Assembly: GCA_023105745.1 (NCBI GenBank)
Contig: JALGQZ010000004.1
Coordinates: 37,834,437-37,898,436 of the forward strand
Direction: 5' to 3'
DNA length: 64,000 nt
DNA from: Austropuccinia psidii
Lineage: Eukaryota > Basidiomycota > Pucciniomycetes > Pucciniales > Sphaerophragmiaceae
Under the pieces are notes generated by a model. That model was not told the origin of the DNA and searched no databases. It worked only from the letters and a program-made list of their open reading frames with translations. Every line of letters starts with the position of its first letter. The stretch's first letter is position 1. Below are positions 21,627 to 32,730 of this stretch, in pieces. The position numbers and the translations under genes are program-made.

Positions 21627-23044
21627 TGTCAGCCTGTGACTCAAAACCAGAGCACAAGCATGACAGCCAAATACCATAAACCAATGGTAAAGCTAAGATA
21701 CCACCAAAACATGGAGCTGAGCCAAACAAGCTTAAAAGGTATCAAACAAAAGAGGAAAATCACTTGTTTCAAACTATACAAGTCCCATCATCATAGGACA
21801 AAGAATAGCAAAGTTATTACTGCTCAAAGTTTTTGCTGAGCATAAACCTTAATTTTCACGTGTCATCTGAAATTCAGAGGAAGATACTTAAACCCATAAA
21901 ATGGGTATTCAAATTGAAGCTCTAAGTCAGGGCTATCCAAAAGTACTAGCCAAATTGAGCTAAAACCAGAATTACAGAAGTTATGGTCAAAATAAGGTGA
22001 AATAAGGGTGAATAAAATATTCCCCTCTCATCCAACTTCTACAGTTTTTGTGTGAGATACTTAAAGTGTGGTCTTTTTTGAAAAACAGCAATCAGGACTA
22101 TCTGGTGGTGCCAGCCATTTCTCCATATCTTATGTAGAACAAAATTTATGGAGCAAACAAGCTTCATACAGATATTGAGAAAATCATATATCTGAATAAC
22201 AAAACGTGTACATGGCATAACTTTTCCATATTTGATGTTACCCATACCAAATGAGGAATCATTGTGAAGATACCATCCAGGGCTAAAGAATAAGCCACCT
22301 TTGAGCTCTATATCTAAAAAACTGACAAAGGTATAGCAGTTTTAAGGTTAAAATCCCCCAATTGGGCCAATAAACCTTTTCTGTGGGATAATATCCCACA
22401 GCCATGATTATGAGGTGTCAAACAGATGAAGAAGCATGTTTATACTTCAATATCTCAGGGCTAATCCAATACTGGGGTCCAATTCAGGTTCTATACAGAA
22501 TTCTACACATCATTCACGTCAAAAGAGGGCTGTGTGGTTCCCAGATGACAATTTTCACCCTGTATTGGTGAAAACTGCCCAGATGTGGTTTCAAAACCAC
22601 ATCTGAGCCCAATACAGTGTATAAAGGCTTTGTGGAAACCACAAGCCAGTACTCTGAAGTTCAAACCTCTTCACTTCCTCTATGTGGATAGTGTAGAGGG
22701 CCATTCCACCCCAATTCAGGATAAAAGGAGGCCTCTTCTCCCCCAGAAAAGGTTTCCTAATACTTATTTTGAATTCCTACATAGTGAAACTGTCCAAAAC
22801 AGTTATACTATTGTAAAATAATTAGGTATGCTTCTTATCTCAAGTATTCTGGTAGTTATTATTGTAACCCAACAGTTAATTATTTCACCCAGGGCTTTCA
22901 ACAGCACTCACCACCACTAGAATCCTTTAGTAGAGTCCTGAAATACTCTTTAAAACCGTTTTTTACTTATTTTTATCCATGTCACAGTCACAGTTATAGC
23001 TTTATATACCATTTTTTTTACTCTATCATAGACTCAGCCTGACA
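21627..23044 (+). repeat. solo LTR of the A/B family in the copia element
   Basis: TGTCAGCCTGTGACTC...CTCAGCCTGACA, 1418 bp, flanked by gtggg at 21622-21626 and 23045-23049. The perfect 5-bp duplication shows a full insertion followed by LTR-LTR recombination. Confidence 0.92.
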
Positions 23045-23049
23045 GTGGG

Positions 23050-23763
23050 ACAACACATTGTTTCTGAGATATCCAGCCAAGGGTACCATAGAAGTAGACA
23101 ATGGGTAAAGAGAAAGATCTATCTTATTTTGCTCCTGCCCAATCGGAATCAGTAAAGCATACAATTTATTTGGATTATTTATCTAATACCTTTATTCAAA
23201 CTCTAAGCTCCAGAGTCTTGGTGAGGCTTAAGTATTTTAGGACAGGAGTTACTGCTTGATAGTGCGTTTCTTTGGTTTAATCAAGAAATTGAGAAAAATA
23301 AGCAATGTTAAATGAAATATTGGGTTGAGTGCATTGACCTAAGTACTGAAGGAGTTCAATAGCTCAATGGTATTTATATAGAATATTTGGTGGATCATTT
23401 AGGTCTGGAGTTTTAAGCTCTTGATATTCCTCTAGAATTTTCAACTTGGAACTCAGGGAGTATCTTGGAGATCATCTTTTATTTTATCAGACTAGTGTAA
23501 CCTTCTTTTTGAATTATTCAAATGCCCAATGCATACTTTCTAACATTACGGTCTTCCATATTGAAATAGTATTGTATCTTTGTCTTGAAATCACAAACCC
23601 AACTATCTCCAAATAAGAGATCATCAACATGAAAATAGATATAGCAAGGTTTGAGTTTTTCTTTAATGAAAAATAGAAAGGGATCGATATCTGATGGATT
23701 GAAGTTGAATTTGATTGAGGTGGTTCTGAGTCTGGAATTCCGGAATTTTGGGCTTTTTTTCAA
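23050..23763 (-). pseudogene. copia reverse transcriptase and RNase H fragment
   Basis: ORF 23518-23763 contains the RT catalytic box YFHVDDLLFG (copia form Y-V-D-D, here HVDD) and SDIDPFLFF before it. Further downstream, about 23180-23290, the minus strand reads HYQAVTPVLKYLSLTKTLEL, the conserved copia segment before RNase H. Both are interrupted by stops. The piece from 23764 to about 24290 belongs to the same polyprotein but is too decayed to read. Confidence 0.75.
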
Positions 23764-24294
23764 CCCATACAGTGATTTATTCAGTCAAAATGTTTTGAAG
23801 TAATCTGAGTGAGGGAGACAATCAGGGTATAAGATATACAATTATTATTTTTGTTTTCCATTTTTTGGACTTTGAACCTATTCAGTGAGAAGAGCATCAG
23901 AAGAAGTAGAAGAGAGGAAAGTCTTCCAATGGGGGCAAATACTTAATCATAATAAGTCCCTTAATTTTGATTAAAACCCCAATACAAATCCAACCTTTGA
24001 ATGTATTGGGGTTGTCATTTCTGTTGGTTTTCCATTTGAAAACCCAGGGGGTAGTTGATTGTTTTAAGTAGGGACAGTGATTTTATGGTGACCATACCTG
24101 ACCTTTTTCATGTTTTTGAGTTCGGAGTTAATAGCATCAATGCTAAAAACGCTTTCTGTACTGTGCATTGCTTTCATGTAAGTTTTTGAATCAGAGCTAA
24201 GGGTGCCAACATAGTTAATGGAGTGAGTTTTTTGTCTGGTTTCATTAAGGATATTTTGGGGTTTGACATTACCAATAATTTCATTTTGGTTAGG

Positions 24295-25107
24295 TTAGGA
24301 GTTTTCAGGTATCCAAGTGTACCCTTTGTGTTTAGTCAAGCTAGTTGGGGGAATGGAAGGGGTGGTAATGAGGATTTCTTCTGTTTTAATATGAGATGGA
24401 GTCACTAAATTATTTCTGTCATTAAGAGGGAGGGTCAGTGGAGACAAATGGGGAGAGTCAGATGGTAGGTTGGGAAAGTCATGGGAGAGAAGGTCAAATG
24501 AGTCTTGCCTATAGGGGGTGAGGTCTTCATAAGGAATAATATTATTGTCAAATTTTAAATGGTGAGAAATAATGACATTACCTTTCTCCACATCCATGAT
24601 TCTTAAACTCCTATTTCCCTCTCTGTACCCCAGGAATATTTCTTCGACTCCCCTCTCTGAGGATTTTCCATTAATATAGTTTTTGTAATATATGGCAAGA
24701 CATCCAAAATGATGTAGATATTTAAGGGAAGGGTCCCAACAGTGCCATTTTTGAAAAGGTTTTTCAAAGTCAAAAGCACTGTTTGGAGTCAGGTTCTCTA
24801 AGTACACAGCAGTGTTAACTTCTTCTTCTTAGTAAGAGAGATGAAGTCTGGAGTACTTGAAAAGGAATCTTGCCTTGTTAATGGTGGTTTGGTCATCTCT
24901 CTCAGCCACTGGGTTCTGTTGAGGTGTGTAAGGAGACATGGGTAGATGAGTAATTCCCTCTCCTTGGAAGAAGAGGTGTAGGTCTTGATTTTTGAATTCA
25001 GATCCATTGTCATAGACGAAATTGAATACCATGGATAGTGGTGTTTTCTGAACTTTGAGGACTAGGTTCTTGATCTTTTCTTTGGCTTCAGATTTTTGTT
25101 GTGGCAA
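24295..25107 (-). pseudogene. copia integrase core and C-terminal region
   Basis: ORF 24829-25107 reads VYDNGSEFKN, the second catalytic aspartate context, and PYTPQQNPVAERDDQT, the third catalytic region (usually QQNGVAER, so one change next to the glutamate). ORF 24295-24807 continues with FGCLAIYYKNYINGK and EEIFLGYREGNRSLRI, the conserved tail of copia integrase. The proline/serine-rich linker to RT follows (HKGYTWIPEN). Two frames, separated by a frameshift near 24800-24830. Confidence 0.85.
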
Positions 25108-25209
25108 GGATACCCAAACATATTGAGAGAAAGAGTTAGCTATTCAAAGAAAGCATTTGCTCCCAAATTCAGATAGACGAGTAAAAGGTCCACATAAATT
25201 GAGGTGGAG

Positions 25210-26647
25210 TGTTAGCTGGAGTCTATGTTGAAGCAGTAATTAGGCTATTTACAACTAGAACTATGACTGTGACACGTAGAAATGATTTTAAAATAAGATT
25301 TTGAATTTGATATAGTGGTTTATAATATAATATAAGGGTTCTACTATTGAAGAATAGTGGTGGTGAGTGCTATTGAGAACCCTGGGTGCAGTCTTACCAG
25401 TTGAATTACTATAATAAGAGCTACAATATTTAAAATTATGATTATACCCTGATTATTACCCAAGAGTAAAACTGTTTTTGACAGTTTACTACGTAGGATA
25501 TTCAAGAGAAGGATGAGGAAACAATTCTGGCTGTGAAAAGCCTCCTTTTTATGCTGAAATGGGGTGGTAAGGGTGCTAGACCTTTCCACGTAGAGGAAGT
25601 GAACAATTTTTCACTCTCTAGTACTGGCTTGTGGTTTGCAAACAGCCTGTATAACATGTATTGGGCTCAGATGTGGTTTTGAAACCACATCTGGGCAGTT
25701 TTCACCAATACAGGGTGAAAATTTTCATCTGGGGACCTCACAGCCTGATTCTGACGTGTATGACCCGTAGCATTCTGTACAGAAACTGTATGGGACCCAA
25801 GTATTGACTGAAATATTAGGTATTGAAGTAAGAACATTCTTCTTTGTCTATTTGACACCTCATATTAATGATTATGGGATATTATCCCATGGTAAGACTG
25901 TATATGACAGCAGGTGGGAACCTGACCTTAAAACAGCCATACCTTTGTCAATTCTTGAGATATCAACCTCAAAATTGGTTCAGTGTATAGCCCTGTATAT
26001 GCCCTACATAATGGTACCTCATTTGATATGGGTATCATTAAATATGGCAAAGGTATCCCATGTATAAGATTTTTATACAATTGTGTGGTATAGGCAAAAA
26101 GCTGTATTGAGCTTATTTGCCCCATAAATTTTGCTCTAGTTGAGCTATGGGGAAATGGATGACAACATCAGATAGCCCTGATTGTGCTCTTTCCAATAAG
26201 ACCCCACTTCAATTATCTTACACTAAAACTGTAGAAGTTAGATGAGAGGTGAATGTTTTGTTCACCCTTATTTGGCCTGAAATTGACCATAACTCCAGTA
26301 ATATTGGTGCTAGCTCAGTTTGGCTGGTACCATTGGATAGCCCTGGCTTGGAGCTTCATTTTGAATACCCATTTGATGGGGTTAAGTCTCTCCTTTTAGA
26401 TTTTAGATGGGAGGTGAAAATCAAGGTTTATGCTCAGCAATAACTTTGAGCAGGAATAACTTTGTTATTTCTTGTCCTATGGTGATGGGACTTATATTTT
26501 CAAAAAGAGGTGAGTTTCCTCTATCTTTTGATACCTTTTGAGCTAATTTGGCTCAGCTCCATGTTTTGGTGGTATCTTGGCTATACCATTGGTTTATGGT
26601 ATTTTGGCTGTCATGCTTGTGCTCTGGTTTTGAGTCACAGGCTGACA
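25210..26647 (-). repeat. solo LTR of the A/B family in the copia element
   Basis: Plus strand TGTTAGCTGGAG...CACAGGCTGACA, 1438 bp, flanked by tggag at 25205-25209 and 26648-26652. Orientation opposite to 21627-23044. One change in the terminal CAG. Confidence 0.92.
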
Positions 26648-26802
26648 TGGAGTATCTATTCTTTTGAGGAGGAATGGGGAACGTGACCAGGAAAGGGTTC
26701 CTTGCTCATTTTACAGAGATCACAGGATAAACAGGAAAATGATTGAGTATCAAGGTGAGGATAAATTTTGGAAAACTACTCTGGAGAGGGATTTCCACTA
26801 GA

Positions 26803-27414
26803 TTAGTGTAGGTTAATAAATTTGTTTGAAGTTGATTGAGAAAAATTTGTTAAATACTGTTGGGATTTTTTAATGATTAAGGTACCAGAGGAATAGTTTC
26901 CATCAAGGATTATTTTATTAGATTGATTAACTATTTGAAATTTCTTGGTATTGAGAGGATGAAGACTGTAGTGGTTTTTAAAAGTTATCCCATAATAAGA
27001 AGACAATTAGATAATTCAGGCCAGTAAATAATGTCTTTGATTCCTAGATAGAAGTAGGGCAGTTCTGAAGTATGAAATATCGTTTAACATAGGATTGGTT
27101 GCTCCAGAGTAAAGGTTGATTACGCAATTCTTGATTTGGTTTGTTTGATTATTTAATGCAACTGTTGGTCTCTCTCCTTTATGTTTGAGAAAAGAGCAAT
27201 ATTCTTCTTTATCTTTTGTTAAAGCATTGTGACACCATTCAGCACAGCAAGGAAAGTTTAGAAATTGATTTTGTTGGAAAAAATTCTGATTGAATGGATT
27301 TTTAGGTTGATTTGTAAGGTATTTTTGCTCAGGAAGAAAATTCAAGTGATTTGTCATTGGATTTCCTTGAATAGATACAAGGGCTGGAGAGTTTTTGTGA
27401 TTTTGTTGTTGCAA
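26803..27414 (-). pseudogene. copia protease and GAG-pre-integrase segment
   Basis: ORF 27016-27414 reads CCAEWCHNALTKDKEEYC, a cysteine/histidine-rich stretch, and INLYSGATNPMLND, the copia protease motif in which the catalytic aspartate of DSGAT has become tyrosine. ORF 26803-27006 continues with YGITFKNHYSLHPLNTKKF and SGTLIIKKSQ, the GAG-pre-integrase region. The catalytic change alone would inactivate the polyprotein. Confidence 0.75.
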
Positions 27415-27751
27415 ATAAAGTCCGAATTCGTCTCAGAGATGTTTCAAGGTGGGTGGATTGGTATCTCCATTGTAATTTTTCAGGAAAGCTTTTCCTAAAA
27501 TTTTTAAGTGAGTGGAAAGATTGATTATAGCCTACATAGCAATCAAGGAGGTTTTCTCATTATTTTTCTGATGTTCTTATCTATTTTTCCAGTGGATAAG
27601 GCAAATAAGAAGATTTTGTTCATATATTTGGTTTCATTTTTTACAAACTTGTGAGAAAAACTTTTATCAACAACTTCCCAGAATGTACTGGGATTGTCAT
27701 TAATTTCTAAAATGAAGTGGTGAGAAACTTTCCCTTCACGGCTGAGACAAA
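27415..27751 (-). pseudogene. copia Gag, downstream part
   Basis: Minus strand reads EGKVSHHFILEINDNPSTFWEVVDKSFSHKF and KNETKYMNKIFLF in pieces, a UBN2-type copia Gag. It is interrupted at its upstream end by element B; the same frame resumes at 37413. Confidence 0.65.
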
Positions 27752-27756
27752 GAATA

Positions 27757-29195
27757 TGTCAGCCTGTGACTCAAAACCAGAGCACAAGCATGACAGCCAA
27801 AATACCATAAACCAATGGTATAGCCAAGATACCACCAAAATATGGAGCTGAGCCAAATTAGCTCAAAAGGTATCAAAAGATGGAGGAAACTCACCTCTTT
27901 CTGAAAATATAAGTCCCATCACCATAGGACAAGAAATAACAAAGTTATTCCTGCTCAAAGTTATTGCTGAGAATAAACCTTAATTTTCATCCCTCATCTA
28001 AAATCTAGAAGGAGAGACTTAACCCCATCAAATGGGTATTCAAAATGAAGCTCCAAGCCAGGGCTATCCAATGGTACCAGCCAAACTGAGCTAGCACCAA
28101 TATTACTGGAGTTATGGTCAATCTCAGGCCAAATAAGAGTGAACAAAACATTCACCTCTCATCTAACTTCTACAGTTTTAGTGTGGGATACCTGAAGTGG
28201 GGTATCTTTGGAAAGAGCACAATCAGGGCTACCAGATAGTGCCATCCACTTCTTCATATCTCAACTATAACAGAAGTTATGAGGCAAACAAGCTCAATAC
28301 AGCTTTTTGCCAAACCACGCCTATGTACAAAAAACCTTGTACATGGGATAACTTTGCCATATTTATTGATACCCATACCAAATTGGGAACCATTGTGTAG
28401 AGCTCATAAAGGGCTATCCAATGAACCAACTTTGAACATGATATCTCAAAAACTGACAGAGTTATGGCTGGTTTGAGGTCAAAATCCCATCTGCTGTCAT
28501 ATACAGCCTTACCATGGGATAATATCCCATAATCATCAATATGAGGTGTCAAATAGACGAAGACACATGTTTTTAATTCAATACCTCATATGTCAGTCAA
28601 TACTGGGGTTCCATAAAGTTTCTGTACAGCATTCTATGCATCATACATGTCAGAATCAGGCTGTGAGGTCCCCAGATGAAAATTTTCACCTTGTATTGGT
28701 GAAAACCGCCCAGATGTGGTTTCAAAACCACATCTGAGCCCAACACAGGTTATACAGGCTGTTTGCAAACCACAAGCCAGTACTAGAAAGTGAAAAATCT
28801 TCACTTCCTCTACGTGGAAAGGCCTAGTACCCTTTCCACCCCATTTCAGGATAAAAAGGAGGCTTTTCACAGCCAGAATTATTTCCTCATCCTGCTCTTG
28901 AATAACCTACGTAGTAAACTGTCAAAAACAGTTTTACTCTTGGTTAATAATCAGGTATAATTATAAATTTAATTATTGTAGTCTTTTATTATTGTAACCC
29001 AACAGATAAAGCTGCACCCAGGGCTTTCAACAGCGCTCACCACCATTATATCATATATAGTAAATCCCTTTTCATCTTAAATAAAAATATATTTTAAACC
29101 TTATAACTCTTTTTTTAAACTATTTTACTGTGTCACAAACATAGATAAAGTTGTATTTAGCCTATTTACACCTTCATCATAGTTTCATCCTGACA
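27757..29195 (+). repeat. 5' LTR of B (1439 bp)
   Basis: TGTCAGCCTGTG...TTTCATCCTGACA with a 6-bp terminal inverted repeat TGTCAG/CTGACA. Carries several perfect short inverted repeats, including 12-bp arms at 28711-28722 and 28725-28736. Confidence 0.94.
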
Positions 29196-29198
29196 TTT

Positions 29199-29214
29199 TG
29201 GGGGCCTGGCCGTG
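29199..29214 (+). promoter_or_regulatory. primer-binding site of B
   Basis: TGGGGGCCTGGCCGTG, three bases after the LTR. Identical to that of C and two changes from A. Probably pairs with a tRNA-Pro 3' end, by analogy with TGGGGG-type sites. Confidence 0.65.
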
Positions 29215-29723
29215 TTTTAAATCCTTTTTTGGACCTTATAAGGAAGTCTTTTCTCTTTTTATGACTTACTAACAAGTGTTTTATCCTTTTTTCGGCGTAA
29301 TTTCTCTATTAAAATATATATTTTATATATTTTTATCCTTTTCTTTATATATACTCATATTATAAGAGTATTATTCACGTGGTTAATACCCACTGAAAAT
29401 AACTATTTTTGGCGTGTTTTGTATATAAAAACACATAAGCAATCAATAAAGTCCTGTATTCTTGACTGAATAGGGACACCTCTGACTGAAAAACCATCAG
29501 TTGAGGCGTGGTTAAGCGTATTGTTAACTCAATAACACTTATACAAAGCCACTTGTACAGAATACACTTGAAAACCACAAGTGTATCTGTGGGATACTGG
29601 CACACAAACAGTGTGACAGGGCACCAAAATCTGTGATTCTGACGTGGAATTGTTGATTCAATTACACTGTTATTATACAGGGCACATTGTAGTAACATAC
29701 AAGCCCAGAGGCCAATCTTAGAC
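29215..29723 (+). other. leader of B
   Basis: Untranslated, AT-rich. No feature beyond its role as leader between primer site and ORF1. Confidence 0.6.
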
Positions 29724-30859
29724 GTGCAAAACCAGCATTTTTCAGAAGTCTTAACTGACATAAGCCCTCTTTTTCCTGCCTTGATTTCAGTGGAAGAAAA
29801 TTACATCCCACTTGAGACCCAGTCACAGGCCAACACACCAGTGACACCCTCAGAACCAGAGGGCAGCGAGGGCAAAGGAAAGAGGCACAGTGAAGGTCTC
29901 ATCACAGCCAAGAAGTGGACTCTAATAGCAACTCAGAGGAGTAGAAAACCACGAAACTCTGCTTCAATACAAGGTAAACCAACCTTAACCACTTGTACAG
30001 GGAATATTACAATTATTAACCCAGTTGTAACCTCCAAAGGCAAACTGCCCAAATCAGCAGACAGCAAATTTGTACAAGGCACAGTCAAAGGTAAATACCC
30101 TAAGAACATAAAGTTTTTGACTGCTTGCAAACACTGATATGTCCCCTGTATACCTCAGAGATCTTGGCTTCCAAAGGAACCAGCGAGAGGACAGAGAAGG
30201 ATTGTCCAGAACCAGAAGACCTGAAGGAGGACCCCTTGGACACAGTGGTGGATGGCAAAACAATGAGGGAGATAATATCAACCTTGCCATTCACACTCCA
30301 ATTCAACAGAAACCTCAAACCAGAGGACTGGAAGGATATAGATCAAGTTCTTCAGATCCACCAACTCCTTAAAAATTTATTTCAATGGAGCATGGACAAC
30401 AAGATGTTCAACCTAGAAACTCACTGGGCAGAACTGGGATCAAGTTGCCAGAAGATCTGTCTCAAAGAGATAGACTTCAAAGACCTTATGGGAATCACCA
30501 AGGGTTGGAATCCTACCAGACAGCACAGACTCCTGGAGGCAAGGGCACAGAGGATAAGGGAGAATCAAGCCACTATCCTAGCTATAGAAGAACAGTTGAC
30601 CCAGACAGGGCCTACTCAGATTCCTTCAGGTTCACAATGAGCAGGCCAAATCAGCTCTCCAGTGGCTTCACACCAATTAGAAACCAGCAGATCAGTGGCC
30701 AAGAGTCACCATTCTTCACAATATCAGGAAGTTTCCAGGAGAAGACAAGGAAACAAGGGCAAGAACAAAACCTCCTTCAACCAGAGGAGGAAAGAGTCAG
30801 ACCCCATGATCCAGAAGCTGTTAGATTTGGTGAAAGAAGTACACAAGAACCAGAAGTAG
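29724..30859 (+). pseudogene. ORF1, spliced accessory frame overlapping gag (B)
   Basis: Exon 1 (open from 29724, ending 30090) reads VEENYIPLETQSQ and PEGSEGKGKRHSEGL. The first codon at 29724 is GTG, and a good acceptor tract ends at 29790, so the start is unsure and another intron may precede it. Exon 2 (30159-30859) reads CPEPEDLKEDPLDTVVDGK, MDNKMFNLETHWAELGSSC and ends MIQKLLDLVKEVHKNQK. One TGA at 30638-30640 interrupts it. It is +1 to gag, which is read from the same bases for about 700 nt. No known domain; charged and probably helical. Also conserved in A. Confidence 0.72.
30091..30158 (+). other. predicted 68-nt intron holding the gag ATG (B)
   Basis: Donor AAAG|GTAAAT at 30090/30091, branch-like CACTGAT at 30132-30138, acceptor CTCAG|AG at 30158/30159. 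Joins exon 1 to the ORF1 frame of exon 2 (phase 1, new codon GAG). It contains TGA 30135-30137, the stop of unspliced exon 1, and ATG 30139-30141, the start of gag-pol. Confidence 0.75.
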
Positions 30860-31545
30860 TTGTAAACCACTCTAGAATCAGTAGTCCTAGTAATAGAAAC
30901 ATTACCCCCACTCAGACTGAAAATAACATTGTCACATCTGAGAGTAACATCAACAGTGATACACTGTGGTTACAAATGTCCCAATATGCTGAACGATCTG
31001 CAAAGCAGTTTGCAGAAATTAAAGCTGGCCAAGAGAGGATGAGACAAGCTCAAGCCTCCTTGGAACAGATAGTCAAGAATCTTCAAGAAGGATATGCTCA
31101 ACGTAGCAAAGCCTCTGAAGAATCCAACAGAAGACTGAACCAAGTCTTTGAAGAACAACACCACAGCACAAGGGACATGGAGTGTCTGGATCAGGACATT
31201 AACAAATTGTTTAATGCCTACCATAGCTTGAAGCCCCAACCACAAGGCCAAGCTATGAAGAATCCATATCAACCAGATGACATAAAACCAGATGCCATGT
31301 TGTTGAGTAAGGCAAGATCTCCATCACAATACCAGGATGGAGATGGCATGTCTTATTCAGAGAAGGAAGCCTTGAAACAGCTTCCTGAGGCCTCAAGCTG
31401 GCCCAAATTCTCTGGAACAGGAAAATATAATCATATGGAACTCATAGATTATATTGATGGACCCTTCATTGATTTACCAAGCATACCAGACTACTGGATC
31501 ACTGCTAGATTGAATACTGCATTTAAAGGTCATGCTAGTATATGA
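30139..31545 (+). pseudogene. Gag N-terminal part, main frame (B)
   Basis: Starts MSPVYLRDLGFQRN at the ATG inside the ORF1 intron. It is open to a TAA at 30370-30372, then from 30373 on. Reads a proline/glutamine-rich region, a helical stretch (LSKASEESNRRLNQVF type) and the capsid-like SWPKFSGTGKYNHMELIDYIDG, ending at a TGA at 31543-31545 that replaces the tryptophan of SIWYTEM. I chose this start because the frame is shared with all downstream Gag-Pol pieces and because A has the same ATG in the same place. Gag forms the particle in which reverse transcription takes place (family knowledge). Confidence 0.82.
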
Positions 31546-32730
31546 TACACAGAAATGAAAGAAATCCATGGCAGGAGAAACTGGCCATGGTGGAAGAGTC
31601 AAATCATTCAAAAGTACAGTAATGGAACTTGGATATGGCAAAAGATCATGTCATTTGAAAATGACAAGTACTCTGTGGACAAAGATCCATATGAGTGGTG
31701 TCTCAGACAGTCTAAAAGACTCAAAGCCATTGATCCTCAGATGAACATCCAGATGAGGAATCACAAACTTCTGACACAACTTCCTGGAGAACTAGAGCAT
31801 GCAGTGAAATGCAGATGCAACCAAAATTGCACTCTAGATGACATAGCCAATACCTTACAAGACATAAGGAAAAGAACTAATATAGGGAAATTCATCCCAT
31901 ATAGAAGCAGTAGTTTTAAAAAGAAACAACCTGTCAGGGTAGAGTTTAAGGACAAACCCAGAGAAAGAGTGGCAGAAGTGGCTAAGAAAAAGAATTCTTG
32001 CCACAATTGTGGTTCAACAGACCACTATGCCAACAACTGTCCAAAGGCAAAGAAAAAATTCTATGCCATAGAGAAAGTCCCTGAAGAAGAACCTCCAACA
32101 GAGGATTCTGAATCAGACTCCATGGGTGATGCCATCAGAGAACCATCTGATGATGACCAGGACCCAAGAGAGGAATTTTTAGTGGAATACCAAGAGGAAA
32201 CCCCACTAGAAATCCAGGACATATGTTTGGAAGCAGGCATGCCACAGGACACTGCTAATAAAAACTTGTGCAAACACACACAAGATGAACAAACATTCCT
32301 GGTTACACCAACCAAAGGAATGGCATATATACATGGAACAGCCACCAAAATGACTGTTTGCATTGACAATGCTCACCACCCACTGATCATTGATAGTGGG
32401 GCACACTGCTCCATAGTGGCCATAAACTATCTGGATACCCACTTCCCAAACTGGGAAAAACAGCTCTTTCCCACTAAGGCAAAGAACTCTAAAAGTGCAT
32501 CAGGGAAGATGACTTCCATTGGGACACTTATCAAAGAGATAATTATACCCCACAGGAAGGGTAATATCAGACTCAACCCAGAGTTTGTAGTGCTTGAAGA
32601 TGCCCATATCCAAGGGTTTTTACTGGGAACAGATTACCAGAGGATGTATGGCATAGATATTTACAACAGTAAAAACAGGCACATTAACATTGGCACCAAC
32701 AAGGAAAAGAAATTTTCACTTGATATATAG
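31546..32730 (+). pseudogene. Gag C-terminal half with zinc knuckle, and protease (B)
   Basis: Same frame as the preceding part after one TGA. Capsid-like WPWWKSQIIQKYSNGTWIW and ELEHAVKCRCNQNC, basic linker, zinc knuckle CHNCGSTDHYANNC (CX2CX4HX4C), acidic linker PTEDSESDSMGD, and protease LIIDSGAHCSIVAINYL with the intact DSG triad motif. Flap/tail IKEIIIPHRKGNIRLNP and FLLGTDYQRMYGIDIY follow. Ends at a TAG at 32728-32730 in place of the tyrosine in LDIYQIS. Confidence 0.9.

Noticed and set aside
28277..28552. Repeated 60-100 codon frames in A/B-family LTRs (also 36497-36796, 36790-36990, 25667-25858)
   Set aside because: Same LTR sequence read by chance on both strands; differ in length and frame between LTR copies.
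29724..29726. Start of ORF1 exon 1 in B at 29724
   Set aside because: The codon is GTG and a splice-acceptor-like tract ends at 29790; the true start is probably in an earlier exon or lost.
30373..30379. A-AAT-TTA heptamer in the ORF1 frame of B, of the type used for -1 ribosomal frameshifting, just after the gag frame opens
   Set aside because: The same place in A reads GGACTGA and C has no slippery heptamer there. The B bases differ from A mainly by transitions, so the heptamer looks like decay. The gag frame also has its own ATG upstream.
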